This document shows, in pieces, positions 25,405 to 34,546 of a DNA stretch of 51,134 nt (position 1 is its first letter; the number at the start of each line of letters is the position of its first letter). This stretch comes from a virus. Below the pieces are notes generated by a model that had not been told where the DNA came from, ran no database searches, and saw only the letters and a list, made by a program, of their open reading frames with translations. The stretch is taken from IMG/VR virus record IMGVR_UViG_3300022744_000038, positions 1-51,134 of that record. One strand, 5' to 3'. The position numbers and the translations under genes were made by a program.

Positions 25405-25745
25405 TACAATATCGCCTTTCGCGTATTAGTCAAATTACGTAAATCCGGGGTTTTAGTAAACTGGCGGATAGCCTGGGCTTGTGTGAGCGACGGATCGCGA
25501 ATAGCTGATGCGCCCAATAAAATGTAGTCACCTATTTCAAGGTCACGATCTACTAATACTTCGGCGTTACTGACGGCTTCATCGCCGGTACGATTACGAA
25601 ATAATTCTTGTTTATCTTCCCATCGGCCTGCAATAACTACGGGGGGATTAAAAATAGCTTCACCCGCAGCATTGATTGCTACGAGTTTCCACCAAGTGAT
25701 CTGGTGCGTTAGATATCTTCGTGGGGTCGAAAAATTTTTAGACAT
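25404..25745 (-). CDS. Head closure / head-tail joining protein
   Basis: The 113-residue protein is rich in beta strands (GEAIFNPPVVIAGRWEDKQE, then EVLVDRDLEIGDYILLG). This matches small head-closure proteins of siphoviruses. It lies between the connector adaptor and the tail completion gene and abuts both. Position-led assignment. Confidence 0.65.
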   Translation of the reverse strand: MSKNFSTPRRYLTHQITWWKLVAINAAGEAIFNPPVVIAGRWEDKQELFRNRTGDEAVSNAEVLVDRDLEIGDYILLGASAIRDPSLTQAQAIRQFTKTPDLRNLTNTRKAIL

Positions 25746-26102
25746 TTATACCACACGGAATTCAGCTCGTTGTGCATTTCGGTTAATAGTAACTAATGTG
25801 CCTGAGGTATCCATATCCATAGCCATTTGACCATAACGAGTACCTGAAAATCCTTGGCCTTTGCCAATCATGTAGTCTTCAGTGGCATCGCCACTCTTCA
25901 TTCTTGTCAGCCCACCACGTTCCTCCGTTAAGGCCGTGAAATGGGCTGACAGGTATAGTTCAATAGATACGAGACGTTCTGCTGAGAGTCCTTTACCGAC
26001 TAATTCTTCATTGACAATCAAGTTAGCTTGCTGAATAAAGATAGTAGTATCTCTATTCGTGTCAATAAGCTTCTTTACTTCGGTATCGTTGACTCTTAAC
26101 AT
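25746..26102 (-). CDS. Head-tail connector adaptor (gp6/DUF4054-like)
   Basis: The 118-residue protein has a helical N-terminal half with FIQQANLIVNEELVGKGLSA and ELYLSAHFTALTEERGG. A small loop and C-terminal strands follow. The 'aHfaaL' helix and RYGQMAMDMDTSGTL are typical of adaptor proteins that dock to the portal. Gene order supports this. Confidence 0.7.
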   Translation of the reverse strand: MLRVNDTEVKKLIDTNRDTTIFIQQANLIVNEELVGKGLSAERLVSIELYLSAHFTALTEERGGLTRMKSGDATEDYMIGKGQGFSGTRYGQMAMDMDTSGTLVTINRNAQRAEFRVV

Positions 26103-26357
26103 CTATTCGTCTTTATCTTCATTTTTAGCTTTAGCGTCTTGTGCCGGTACAAAAAGTTGTACTTGGTTAGTACGTCCTGCAGCTTCTGCATCAGTTAACA
26201 TTACGTATTCACCAATGTCATAGCGAACTTCTTCACCCTGAGCATCTCGTACGAAAGTTTTACCTGCAATAACTACGTATTTGCGTTTAGTCGGTCCAGT
26301 AGGAGCAGCTGCTTTAGGTGCTGCTGCCGCTGGGGCTGGGGCTGGGGTATTTGCCAT
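26103..26357 (-). CDS. Small Ala/Pro-rich virion-associated protein
   Basis: The 84-residue protein has a low-complexity N-terminus (repeated PAPAAAAPKAAAP), a short folded part (KRKYVVIAGKTFVRDAQG) and a charged tail. The strong AAGGAGA site and position between the capsid and connector genes suggest a head-associated protein. No family recognised. Confidence 0.55.
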   Translation of the reverse strand: MANTPAPAPAAAAPKAAAPTGPTKRKYVVIAGKTFVRDAQGEEVRYDIGEYVMLTDAEAAGRTNQVQLFVPAQDAKAKNEDKDE

Positions 26358-26382
26358 TATAAAGTCTCCTTTTTATAGGCTA

Positions 26383-27375
26383 TTAAGTATAGTGTACAAT
26401 ACCGCTTTGCAGTGCAAAGTCAGCCTTAATACGTGGTGCTATAATGGCAAGTACTTTGAAGTTAAGTACCATACCACCATGCGATTCCCAAGAAAGAACC
26501 GTAGGCTGGATACCATCAACCATATCAACTACATCAGAGGTAAGTTGTACGAGGATAGCTTCATTGCTAAGTTGCTCAGAAGCGCGTACATCAGAAATAC
26601 CTTCGATTTCTTTGATACGTTGCAGGATGGATTTATCGCTGTTGGCCTTGAAATCATTACCCAAGTAAGTCATGATGTTCAGAGGGATATACAGTACGAA
26701 CGGACCATACATATGATCGTCGTAAGCTTTCTGTACCATAGCCAATACGTCCGACAGGATAGAATCACCTACTGGTGTAGAATCCCAAGCACCCGCAGTT
26801 AACGATCCGGTGTTACGGTTAGGCGCAGTTTTATAACCATAGATGGTCGAGTTCTGCACTTTAATGGAACTGATACCGTTAAAGAGGATGTTTTCTGCTT
26901 TTTCAGCTACCAAACGCGTGGCCAGCTTAATTTGCGTAGTATCCAATGGATTACCACCATTACGCGATGCATGCAATGCACGAATATTGAGGTTGAAATC
27001 TTTATGGATAATTGGCAATGGCATACCAACCAGATCATACTCCAGATGATCGCTTTGTCCAGGAGTAACTCCAGACATAGACACTTCAGCTGGATTCATA
27101 TCCGATTGACGTTGCCATTCGATGCGGGTGACACCCAAAGCATTTGCTACAGGATATCGCAGACCAGCATTAAGCAAGTCGGCAACTCCGCGCAAACGTT
27201 GGCGGGCAACTTCGATAACAGCTTCATCCATTTTAATCCATTCATCTTTCAGAAGGACATCGTTGGTACGCAAAGCGTTATGATCGAAACCACTATTAAG
27301 AAGACGCATAGCAGTAGCAGAACCACCACCCAGCGAATTCATAAGTGAAGTAGAATTAGTTACAAGAGCAGTCAT
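26383..27375 (-). CDS. Major capsid protein (HK97 fold)
   Basis: The 330-residue protein reads like an HK97-fold capsid subunit of the DUF2184 or encapsulin-like branch. It has LKDEWIKMDEAVIEVARQRLRGVADL at the N-terminal arm, TRLVAEKAENILFNG in the spine helix followed by IYGYKTAPNRNTG, and P-domain strands to the end. It is coupled to the decoration gene by TAATG. Exact family was not verified. Confidence 0.85.
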   Translation of the reverse strand: MTALVTNSTSLMNSLGGGSATAMRLLNSGFDHNALRTNDVLLKDEWIKMDEAVIEVARQRLRGVADLLNAGLRYPVANALGVTRIEWQRQSDMNPAEVSMSGVTPGQSDHLEYDLVGMPLPIIHKDFNLNIRALHASRNGGNPLDTTQIKLATRLVAEKAENILFNGISSIKVQNSTIYGYKTAPNRNTGSLTAGAWDSTPVGDSILSDVLAMVQKAYDDHMYGPFVLYIPLNIMTYLGNDFKANSDKSILQRIKEIEGISDVRASEQLSNEAILVQLTSDVVDMVDGIQPTVLSWESHGGMVLNFKVLAIIAPRIKADFALQSGIVHYT

Positions 27376-27863
27376 TATACAATCTCCACGGTAAGACGGG
27401 CTGCAGAAGCATTAGCACTGTTGTCAACAGCTTCCAAAGCAATCGCAAGGATCGTTTCAGCAGCCGCGGTGACAGCATTGTTAATTGCGGTCTGGTTGAA
27501 TGAGGCACCTACATCAGCAGGGGTAGTAGCTTTTTTAAGGCCACCCGCACCATCTGATACAAGTTTATCGCCAATTACGATGGCAGCGGCGTTAGCAGCT
27601 ACTAGCGCATATACTTCACAACCACGGCCTACGGCTTCTACGAAAACCGTGTCATCAAGAGCATATGCAGTATTAATACCTTTACCAGCAAGTTCGTTTT
27701 CACGCGCAAATACTGGAGTGGTGGCTTTACCGGCAGCATTGTGCGCGATATATTTACCGGAGGAATTGAGTGCGACAAGCATACCAGGAGTGATTGCACC
27801 ACCTGCTACACCTTCTTTAGCAATTCCACGGCCTTTCAAGAGGATAGTTCTTTGAGTTGGCAT
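27375..27863 (-). CDS. Capsid decoration/stabilisation protein (DUF2190-like)
   Basis: This 162-residue beta-rich, Ala/Gly-rich protein has GVAGGAITPGMLVALNS early and VGRGCEVYALVA in the middle. This resembles small capsid-cementing proteins of the DUF2190 type. It sits between the protease/scaffold and capsid genes, the usual place. Confidence 0.68.
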   Translation of the reverse strand: MPTQRTILLKGRGIAKEGVAGGAITPGMLVALNSSGKYIAHNAAGKATTPVFARENELAGKGINTAYALDDTVFVEAVGRGCEVYALVAANAAAIVIGDKLVSDGAGGLKKATTPADVGASFNQTAINNAVTAAAETILAIALEAVDNSANASAARLTVEIV

Positions 27864-27875
27864 GTAGATTTCTCC

Positions 27876-28349
27876 TTATTGTTTAACTGGAAAGGCTACC
27901 GGTGCACGTGGAACAGCATCTGCTGCGTTCACGGTAACAGGCGCGCCACCTTGACGACCTTGATAGCTTGGGAGGTCACCCAATTTCGCCAGTTTTTCCA
28001 AACGGGAAATTTCCATTGCACGCAGTTCAGTTTCTTCAAAACCGTTACGCGTATTTGCCAGAAGTTCTTTTACCAGAACATCTTTGCGATCTTGTTGCAT
28101 ACGAAGACCTTCAGCAAACATCGAACGCATTTCTTCAGGTACTGTGCGCAGGAATTCTTCTGGAGTAGCTGCATTAACTACTGGTGCAGGCACTTCAATT
28201 GTTTGAGAAGTTTCCTCAACCAAGCTATCTACCGAGCTCAGTTTAGTCAGCATATCTTCACTAAGTGCTTCGAGTGAAGCACGATCAGTTTCTGCGAACT
28301 TGTTAGCCGTATTGGCAATAAGTCCGTCGATTAGTTCTTTCTTGTTCAT
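27876..28349 (-). CDS. Nested scaffold protein from an internal start
   Basis: Codon 340 of the protease gene is an ATG at 28349, in frame, preceded by AAGGAGG with eight bases between. This is one of the strongest ribosome binding sites in the late region, and it sits in the middle of a gene. Translation from here would give a free 157-residue helical scaffold (MNKKELIDGLIANTANKF onward), as lambda makes Nu3 inside gene C. Independent expression is inferred. Confidence 0.68.
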   Translation of the reverse strand: MNKKELIDGLIANTANKFAETDRASLEALSEDMLTKLSSVDSLVEETSQTIEVPAPVVNAATPEEFLRTVPEEMRSMFAEGLRMQQDRKDVLVKELLANTRNGFEETELRAMEISRLEKLAKLGDLPSYQGRQGGAPVTVNAADAVPRAPVAFPVKQ

Positions 28350-29366
28350 CCTGGAGTCCTCCTTGAACGTTACGGGAACAAATGTGGTTTCGGGACGAAC
28401 CCTTACCTTCTCACTACCCAAGACAACTTCGCCTTTGGATGAGATTTCATAGCTACGTTGTTCTAGCGTTCCTTCCCAAGAACTGCAGTAAACAACATGC
28501 GTAGCAAAGACTGCAATAATATCATAATAACGGTCACCATCTTCAGCAGATAATGCGGATTGAATAGCTGCACGTGTATCGGTATCAGACAATTCAGCTC
28601 CGGCATTCTTAGCAAAGAAGATCCCAGTAAATTTATTCTTGAGGCCTCGTAAAAAGGTTGTACGCTCAACAGAAGCATTGTCATCAATGATAATACTGTT
28701 AGCAGCAGGAATAGTTACGGCAGGTGTAGAAGATTGTTGGCAAGCACAGTTTACCCGCATAAGGTTAACGCGTGCACCACAACCATCTTTTACAGAGCAT
28801 GCACCTTCAACACCTTTTTGCAGAATAGCCAAATGATCTGGGATAATTTCTCGCCAAACTCCCATAAACGCTTTACCGTTAAAACGTCCTGTAGAAGCTT
28901 CCATCATCTGAAAAAGCCCTGTGGATACTTCTACCACATCTGCGGAATCATTAGTTTCTAAACGAGCAACGGTATCTTGGGTAAGTTGGTCTGCTTTAGC
29001 TACGGTATCTAGGTTAATCCAGGCCTCAGTTTTAAGTTTATTGTCTTCTACTTTAGTATTGAATAAAAACCCGATAGCTTCTTGCTGAAATACTTCTGGA
29101 GATTGAGATGCACTCACATTAACTCCATTAACCATAGGATGATTAATCGTAACTGGACGCCCATTCCAGCTAACTGGTACTTTACCAAATTCACTAGCTA
29201 ATGCTAATTCTGGGTACATAGCGTTACTGGAGTGTAATACACCTTCAACTAGTGCTACAATAGGTATGACTAAATGTTCTGTGCCTTGGAATTGTTCTCT
29301 TCGTACACCTGAAGTATCTGCCGCAGAAGTTGTTAAACTAATTTTGGAAAAATCATGTACAAGCAT
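27876..29366 (-). CDS. Prohead protease fused to scaffold (DUF2213-like)
   Basis: The protein has 496 residues. Residues 1-205 match the phage DUF2213 type: VRREQFQGTEHLVIPIVALVEGVLH, WNGRPVTINHPM, and VEVSTGLFQM followed by IIPDHLAIL, which includes candidate catalytic His and Ser residues. Residues 340-496 are a helical, charged region (KELIDGLIANTANKFAETDR) like a scaffolding domain. The gene therefore makes an enzyme joined to its scaffold. An internal start inside it is listed separately. It begins about 20 bases after a strong promoter start. Confidence 0.85.
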   Translation of the reverse strand: MLVHDFSKISLTTSAADTSGVRREQFQGTEHLVIPIVALVEGVLHSSNAMYPELALASEFGKVPVSWNGRPVTINHPMVNGVNVSASQSPEVFQQEAIGFLFNTKVEDNKLKTEAWINLDTVAKADQLTQDTVARLETNDSADVVEVSTGLFQMMEASTGRFNGKAFMGVWREIIPDHLAILQKGVEGACSVKDGCGARVNLMRVNCACQQSSTPAVTIPAANSIIIDDNASVERTTFLRGLKNKFTGIFFAKNAGAELSDTDTRAAIQSALSAEDGDRYYDIIAVFATHVVYCSSWEGTLEQRSYEISSKGEVVLGSEKVRVRPETTFVPVTFKEDSRMNKKELIDGLIANTANKFAETDRASLEALSEDMLTKLSSVDSLVEETSQTIEVPAPVVNAATPEEFLRTVPEEMRSMFAEGLRMQQDRKDVLVKELLANTRNGFEETELRAMEISRLEKLAKLGDLPSYQGRQGGAPVTVNAADAVPRAPVAFPVKQ

Positions 29367-29394
29367 ATCGATTCCTTATTGTTGACCTATTATT

Positions 29395-29424
29395 ATTATA
29401 TAGGACCAAATTAAGGGAAATCAA
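29395..29424 (-). promoter_or_regulatory. Late promoter before the head/tail genes
   Basis: On the minus strand TTGATT (29424-29419) and TATAAT (29400-29395) are 18 bases apart, and the spacer ends in GGTCCTA. Transcription would begin just upstream of the protease ATG at 29366 and serve the capsid and tail genes. Confidence 0.72.
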
Positions 29425-29467
29425 CAAAAATATTAGGAATATTTAAAAATATTTTGGTAGGTATTAT

Positions 29468-29842
29468 CTATAAGGTATCTTGTGTCAAACTTTTGCGTAC
29501 AATAAATGCTTGCGCATCCATTTCCGCATCTTTAATTATGGTGTACACATCGCCTGAAGTAGTTTGAATAACTGCTTCATGAAAATAATTACCTACAAGA
29601 TTAGCCAAATCAGTAGCACTTAAATATATAGCAAATTGTCCCTCAAAAGAATCTGTAAGAACAATTTCATCCAAAGAAAAACGTTTTTCCAGTACAGTTT
29701 CAGTACTGTCTAAAGATTCTTTGACAACCCAATATATTTCGGCAATATCCCATGTATCAAAATTTATGTATGTTCCGTTAGCATCCGTCACCTGAAAACG
29801 TAATTCAACACTATTACCTTGTACTAGCTTAATATCTAACAT
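29468..29842 (-). CDS. Beta-rich protein, BppU-N-like or Ig-like, unknown role
   Basis: The 124-residue protein starts LDIKLVQGNSVELRFQVTDANG, the usual opening of Ig-like N-terminal domains of baseplate or spike-associated phage proteins, and ends in IVRKSLTQDTL. It is last in the spike cassette. It overlaps the stop of the 46-residue gene before it. Possibly a spike adaptor; not established. Confidence 0.55.
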   Translation of the reverse strand: MLDIKLVQGNSVELRFQVTDANGTYINFDTWDIAEIYWVVKESLDSTETVLEKRFSLDEIVLTDSFEGQFAIYLSATDLANLVGNYFHEAVIQTTSGDVYTIIKDAEMDAQAFIVRKSLTQDTL

Positions 29843-29976
29843 TGATTTAATATCCCCTGCAAATAGATTATCTGAGTTATTTGCCCTTTAATACATACTG
29901 ACTGAAGTGATGTGCCTCCTATGGTACTAGTAGGCATACTTCCAATCGGACCGATATTAATACCATTACCGGACAT
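29836..29976 (-). CDS. 46-residue Gly/Ile-rich small protein
   Basis: This short frame has a strong TAGGAG site six bases before its ATG, and its stop (TGT TAG) overlaps the ATG of the next gene. The N-terminus is glycine-rich (SGNGINIGPIGSMPTSTIGG) and reads like a virion-associated peptide. No family recognised. Confidence 0.55.
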   Translation of the reverse strand: MSGNGINIGPIGSMPTSTIGGTSLQSVCIKGQITQIIYLQGILNQC

Positions 29977-29985
29977 TTAATTCTC

Positions 29986-30579
29986 CTAGACTATTAACCG
30001 TGTAGCTTTTAATTGGATATTAGTAAAGTTTAACGCTCCAGCTGAAGGTAATGTTCCAATACTACCTGTCACAGAAATGGCATCAGGCGTAGTTGGCGCA
30101 CTAGAAGTAGTTGTTACAATACCTATAATAGTCCCATGCGAAAATATTTTAGTACCTGTAGTAATAATTTCCGTCTTCAAAGACCGAGATTCAATATCGG
30201 CAGCAGTATTATTAGTCCGACGCAACTTTAACGTAACTGTTTGCGCCGCAGCAAAAGTAGCTGCCGCATACTCCATAATATATTCAGCAGTTATCAAATA
30301 TGTACCAGCTACTTTAAGTGCTAGCGCGTTACTATTAATTACCGTGTTAGATGTGGTAGTAATAGCTGTTGCAGTAGTCATAGAAAAAGTTTGCGTGTTG
30401 TTAGCATCCTTATATCCGGGAGCTACGTATGCTTTTAAATCGGCTAAATTACTAGCTCCTAACATAGCATTAGCAGCACCCGGACGAAATATGGGCAATA
30501 GATCAATCGCAGTTAAATTTTCTAGACGGTTTTGTACATACAGTTTTTCCAAAACCAAATCATTCATAAGCTTACTCAT
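29986..30579 (-). CDS. Spike-cassette protein, C1q/TNF-like beta sandwich style
   Basis: This 197-residue Thr/Ala/Ile-rich protein has a short helical start (NDLVLEKLYVQNRLENL) and then repeated beta strands (VAGTYLITAEYIMEYAAATF and onward) that read like a C1q/TNF-like beta-sandwich head. Such proteins form trimeric tips on fibres. It lies between the spike and a small gene and shares their promoter. Function is inferred from sequence style. Confidence 0.55.
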   Translation of the reverse strand: MSKLMNDLVLEKLYVQNRLENLTAIDLLPIFRPGAANAMLGASNLADLKAYVAPGYKDANNTQTFSMTTATAITTTSNTVINSNALALKVAGTYLITAEYIMEYAAATFAAAQTVTLKLRRTNNTAADIESRSLKTEIITTGTKIFSHGTIIGIVTTTSSAPTTPDAISVTGSIGTLPSAGALNFTNIQLKATRLIV

Positions 30580-30587
30580 AATTGCAC

Positions 30588-32975
30588 CTATATGGGGGTT
30601 ACGTTAGGCCAAGACCAAATTTTAAGTTGACTAACCTGGTATTTAATAGGATACTGAGAAAAATCAACGGGGAAAAATCCGTTAGAATTAAATCCAGTCT
30701 TCATACTACCATGCGCCAAGTCAATACCCATATTTGCGCGACGATAATATGCCCACGTAGCTGCACGCGCAATCATAAATTGCCCATCTACGTAAAAATA
30801 TACTTTATCCTTAGTCCATATCATACCAATGATACGTTCTTTATCACCTAAATTATTGCCATCAATAATATTGTTAGCATTTGTATAGGATTTACTTTCA
30901 AGTGTAACCCCTCCCGATGGAGCGTTCATGGTGATTTTGTTGGAATTAAAATTGTTCCAATAGTTGAACGTATCAATCATATCAATTTCAGAGGAACCTA
31001 AAAGAGAGTTACTGGTGATAGGATTAGGATCATCCGGACTTGAGAATAACCACCATGCGGGCCAACCAGCAATTTTAGTCACATCTGGAAACTTTGCACG
31101 CATTTCCATCGCAATAACTGTATTACTGTCTATACCCGGCATCAGGAAGAATTTAGACCAGAATTGCCCGCTAACGAAAAATGGAGTGAAGATACAAGTC
31201 GTCCCAGTCGCAGCGGTAACGGGTGAGCTAAGAGTAACGGTAGTTGCATCAACCGCCGTTACAATGTTCAAATCATTATGATACATACCCGGAGATTGAA
31301 AATAGTTATTGTAGATCATCCCGACACGAATGCCTGGAGGAGTAGCTGCGAATGTCAACACCGTTCCAGCGGTTGTAGTTGCTGAAGTAATCCCCTTATA
31401 GGAATCGTAGAATGTCATCCAGTTTGCCGGGTTCATATAAACAGTGGCATCAAGGGTAATCGTTTTAGGGTTTGATACGGTATCTATAGCAGTAATGGCC
31501 CTAGGGTTATTGTCCTGATAAGAATAATTTCCCCACTGCCCGACGGTCAAACCAGCGGCATCTGGAAGAGAAAAAACAGTCTGTCCGCCAGAAGAATTAC
31601 ATTCGATCATGCGGGTTGGGTTAAATTTAATAACACTAGCGGTTGTCACCGTAATCGGATGAGCCAAAGTTAGTGTATTTCCAGATTTGGAAACTACATA
31701 ATTCACTCCATAAACTTCTTGAGGTTCATAAATAGTCCCCGTTCCTGTGCGCGACCATGTTCTTGTAAACCAGCGCAACGAGCCTTTTCCGTTATTACCA
31801 AAGTCATTAACAGCATCTTGTCCGAGGCGTGGCCAAGTAAGAATGAATCCTCCGGTAACATTCGGCATCTTGATCGCCGTAATTTTGAATTGCGCCAAAA
31901 TAGCATTGGCATTGATCTTGGTTACAAGATCATTCGCAAGGGCGTCATCATCTCCGCCGGCCGCAGTATATGAGTTGATAGTGATTGTACCATCAAAGCC
32001 ACCTTGAGCGGCTGTAACAAGGCTTGCAATCGCCATTGTGTATACATCACCAGCAACTGCCCCACGAATGGCGTGTGACCTCATAGAATGGACATTGTTG
32101 TATGCTTCATCACCAAGACCAATAACAGTTCCGATCTTTGCCGCACTCGCATCTGCAACAGTAATAACCCGTGCATAAGTATAATTCTGTGTAGGAAGTG
32201 TGCTAGGTAAGTTAGGTGCACCACTATGAATATATGTATTCAATTCAACGTTATCAGGATTCCAGAGTAATGTGTTTGGATACGCAGTAAAATCTATAGG
32301 ATATCTCTGCAATTCCTGATTGATCACTACAGGGTTAGATAGGTATTCTAACGGTTGATATTTTGTAGATAATGCAGTGACATCACCAATTTTAGTAGCA
32401 CCGCTAGGAGGAGCATTAGTTCCAAATTTATGGTCTAATATTTTTGTCAGTCCCAAACTAGCAACTGCGTCCGTAAAACTTAATGTACGATCAGGAAAAT
32501 TACCTACAGTCGCTAAACGTCCTGTAGAGGGCACTATTTGATCTAAAATAGCCGCATTAGTAATATCAGTAGATATATCTGTAGCAATATCCGTTGACAA
32601 AGATTCAATAGTAGGTGTTACTGCCGTAATTACATGATTGTCTAGGTCTGTGAGCACTTCTTGCATAGATGCTGGTACATCACATACAATTTCTTTAATG
32701 CCAGAAGTAAAATTTACCCGCAATCCATCATTAGAGGATGCAATAATAGGAGTATCTTCATCACGTACTAATTCGCCTTCAGGATTAATATACCCGTAAC
32801 CCTCTTCATAATCACCAGTACCTGTATGTCGCATTGCATAATAGAAGCGGGTAGTTTCATTACTGTCAGGAAATGCAATATCGAAAGAACGATAACCTTT
32901 AATAGTAATTAATTTTGCATTGCCTGTACCGATAACTTTTGTCTTTTGAAATACTGCACCAGCTATCTTAGACAT
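30588..32975 (-). CDS. Tail spike with GH16-like (concanavalin A-type) domain
   Basis: The product is about 795 residues. An ATG at 33002 also exists, but TAGGAG stands six bases before the ATG at 32975. The last 250 residues match the GH16/laminarinase layout: MEMRAKFP, GWPAWWLFSSPDD, SSEIDMIDTF near residue 665, then DKVYFYVDGQFMI and a final strand-rich VSQLKIWSW. The usual catalytic motif is ExDxxE. Here it reads E-I-D-M-I-D, so the acid/base Glu is replaced by Asp. The N-terminal third (residues 1-130) resembles a virion-attachment domain. It probably binds or cuts a cell-surface polysaccharide. Confidence 0.74.
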   Translation of the reverse strand: MSKIAGAVFQKTKVIGTGNAKLITIKGYRSFDIAFPDSNETTRFYYAMRHTGTGDYEEGYGYINPEGELVRDEDTPIIASSNDGLRVNFTSGIKEIVCDVPASMQEVLTDLDNHVITAVTPTIESLSTDIATDISTDITNAAILDQIVPSTGRLATVGNFPDRTLSFTDAVASLGLTKILDHKFGTNAPPSGATKIGDVTALSTKYQPLEYLSNPVVINQELQRYPIDFTAYPNTLLWNPDNVELNTYIHSGAPNLPSTLPTQNYTYARVITVADASAAKIGTVIGLGDEAYNNVHSMRSHAIRGAVAGDVYTMAIASLVTAAQGGFDGTITINSYTAAGGDDDALANDLVTKINANAILAQFKITAIKMPNVTGGFILTWPRLGQDAVNDFGNNGKGSLRWFTRTWSRTGTGTIYEPQEVYGVNYVVSKSGNTLTLAHPITVTTASVIKFNPTRMIECNSSGGQTVFSLPDAAGLTVGQWGNYSYQDNNPRAITAIDTVSNPKTITLDATVYMNPANWMTFYDSYKGITSATTTAGTVLTFAATPPGIRVGMIYNNYFQSPGMYHNDLNIVTAVDATTVTLSSPVTAATGTTCIFTPFFVSGQFWSKFFLMPGIDSNTVIAMEMRAKFPDVTKIAGWPAWWLFSSPDDPNPITSNSLLGSSEIDMIDTFNYWNNFNSNKITMNAPSGGVTLESKSYTNANNIIDGNNLGDKERIIGMIWTKDKVYFYVDGQFMIARAATWAYYRRANMGIDLAHGSMKTGFNSNGFFPVDFSQYPIKYQVSQLKIWSWPNVTPI

Positions 32976-33007
32976 AACCACTCCTATGTAATATATGATC
33001 AATTTAT

Positions 33008-33036
33008 ATTATATAGGACCATAAAATAAAAATCAA
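33008..33036 (-). promoter_or_regulatory. Promoter of the spike cassette
   Basis: On the minus strand TTGATT (33036-33031) and TATAAT (33013-33008) are exactly 17 bases apart, and the spacer ends in GGTCCTA. The start of transcription would be about 25 bases before the spike ATG at 32975. Confidence 0.75.
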
Positions 33037-33074
33037 CTAAAAAATAAGATGTCCCAAGATAGGCCTGGGACATC
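33036..33074 (-). terminator. Rho-independent terminator after the portal gene
   Basis: On the minus strand GATGTCCCA (33074-33066) pairs with TGGGACATC (33056-33048), a perfect 9-base-pair stem with a nine-base loop, followed by TTATTTTTT. It ends the packaging/portal transcript just before the spike promoter. Confidence 0.85.
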
Positions 33075-33106
33075 GCATTTAGCGGCTAGAGATAAATGGG
33101 TGCAAT

Positions 33107-34546
33107 TTATGTTGGTCCTGCATTATCCGGTACATTAGGATCATTCGTAGGATCATTTAACGGATTCGATGTATCCTTAGGAGTACTACCTTTTGTTGAT
33201 GGAGTATCTACTATCATAGCAGGAATTTGCCCTTGTGTAGGTGTTGCAGGCAATTCTAGCAGCATACGAGCTTCTTCAATGGACATTAAAGGCATATTAC
33301 CTTTATTGTATTGTTTAGCCAGGTTAATCGTTGCACGAGCTTTCTGAGCCATGGATTGTGATTCTTCCAGCGGGGTAAGTTGGAAGTTAGGAGGCCAGAC
33401 GTAATCTAGCTTGGATAACTTAATAGTAGGTAATGCTCCAGCATTCATTAAAGCTGCAAGTAAAGGTACCAGAACTGAAGGTTCAGCGAAAGTGGTACGC
33501 CTTTCTTTAATCCTATCCGCCCAGTTGGCACGATCTTGGTCAGATGCTAACTGCCCAGCTTCCGAACCCGTCAATACTCGTCGAGGAATACTGGTGGTAC
33601 CGGAAATTAACGAGATTATCATATCAAACGTATTTTTAGGATCAGGAATATCTGCGCCCAGAGTATTTACCTTAACTCCGCGTGTACGCAAGACCCTACG
33701 TAATTGATTCTGGTACTCATCAATTTCATCTGACAAATCTTGTGCATCAGCTTCCGTCAGTTGAGCATCTTTATCTACATCAATTTGTAGTCCACGATTA
33801 CCCGTTAACCAGTAAGTCTCTGCAGTTCCTCCAGCTACTTTCAAAAGATCATCCAGCAAATTGTAAATAGCTTCCAAACGAGGAGTACCCAAAAAGTTAC
33901 TTTCCAGGCAATTTTCTGCGATATGCACGATACGTGTCCAATGCACACGCACTTTAGCTCCGGCATTAGGAGTTGAAGGTGACGAAGCGGTTGAAGCAAT
34001 ATCTGTAGCCATATTATACGAACTAACCATTTCGATTTCATATATAGCAGGTAAACCGAAGCGTGCTGATAGAACATCATTATCCAGTTCCACAATACGT
34101 GCGGCTTGTTGGGTATATGGTTGCATATAAAGCAATTTGTTATCTGCAGCCTTCTTTACAGGACGTTCCAAATTACCTGTATCGCTAAAACCTAACAAGA
34201 TTACTGAATACTGTCCTACGCCAGCCAATCGATCTGCACGTTCAATCTGGCTCCAGACTGAATGTTCTTGTACAATGGCATCCCATTTATTTCGAAATTC
34301 CTGTGAAACAGTTTCTTGCAGTCTAGGCGGGTTTCTCCAAGTTGCTGCAGCAGGGGCATCGATTACCCTTTTGGCAATATCTTGGCGACGATACTTTGCC
34401 CAATAGTCTTCGTAGCGCAAAGTTTTTTGCCACCCAAAGATTTTATACATATCACGTGCGCCATTACCTTGCATTCCAAGATACTGTGCGATATTAGCAC
34501 GCTCAATCAAAGCACCCAAAGTACGTAATATTAAAGAGTTACTCAT
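33107..34546 (-). CDS. Portal protein (DUF1073-like)
   Basis: The 479-residue protein follows the DUF1073 portal pattern. It opens with RDMYKIFGWQKTLRYEDYWA, then QDIAKRVIDAPAAATWRNPP, and later GTTSIPRRVLTGSEAGQLAS and RANWADRIKERR. A Pro/Thr/Asn-rich, probably flexible tail ends the protein. It forms the dodecameric gateway for DNA and overlaps the large terminase gene by four bases. Confidence 0.9.
   Translation of the reverse strand: MSNSLILRTLGALIERANIAQYLGMQGNGARDMYKIFGWQKTLRYEDYWAKYRRQDIAKRVIDAPAAATWRNPPRLQETVSQEFRNKWDAIVQEHSVWSQIERADRLAGVGQYSVILLGFSDTGNLERPVKKAADNKLLYMQPYTQQAARIVELDNDVLSARFGLPAIYEIEMVSSYNMATDIASTASSPSTPNAGAKVRVHWTRIVHIAENCLESNFLGTPRLEAIYNLLDDLLKVAGGTAETYWLTGNRGLQIDVDKDAQLTEADAQDLSDEIDEYQNQLRRVLRTRGVKVNTLGADIPDPKNTFDMIISLISGTTSIPRRVLTGSEAGQLASDQDRANWADRIKERRTTFAEPSVLVPLLAALMNAGALPTIKLSKLDYVWPPNFQLTPLEESQSMAQKARATINLAKQYNKGNMPLMSIEEARMLLELPATPTQGQIPAMIVDTPSTKGSTPKDTSNPLNDPTNDPNVPDNAGPT

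Noticed and set aside
27421-27855. Plus-strand 144-codon frame opposite the decoration gene
   Set aside because: Antisense of an Ala/Gly-rich gene; no ribosome binding site or recognisable protein pattern.
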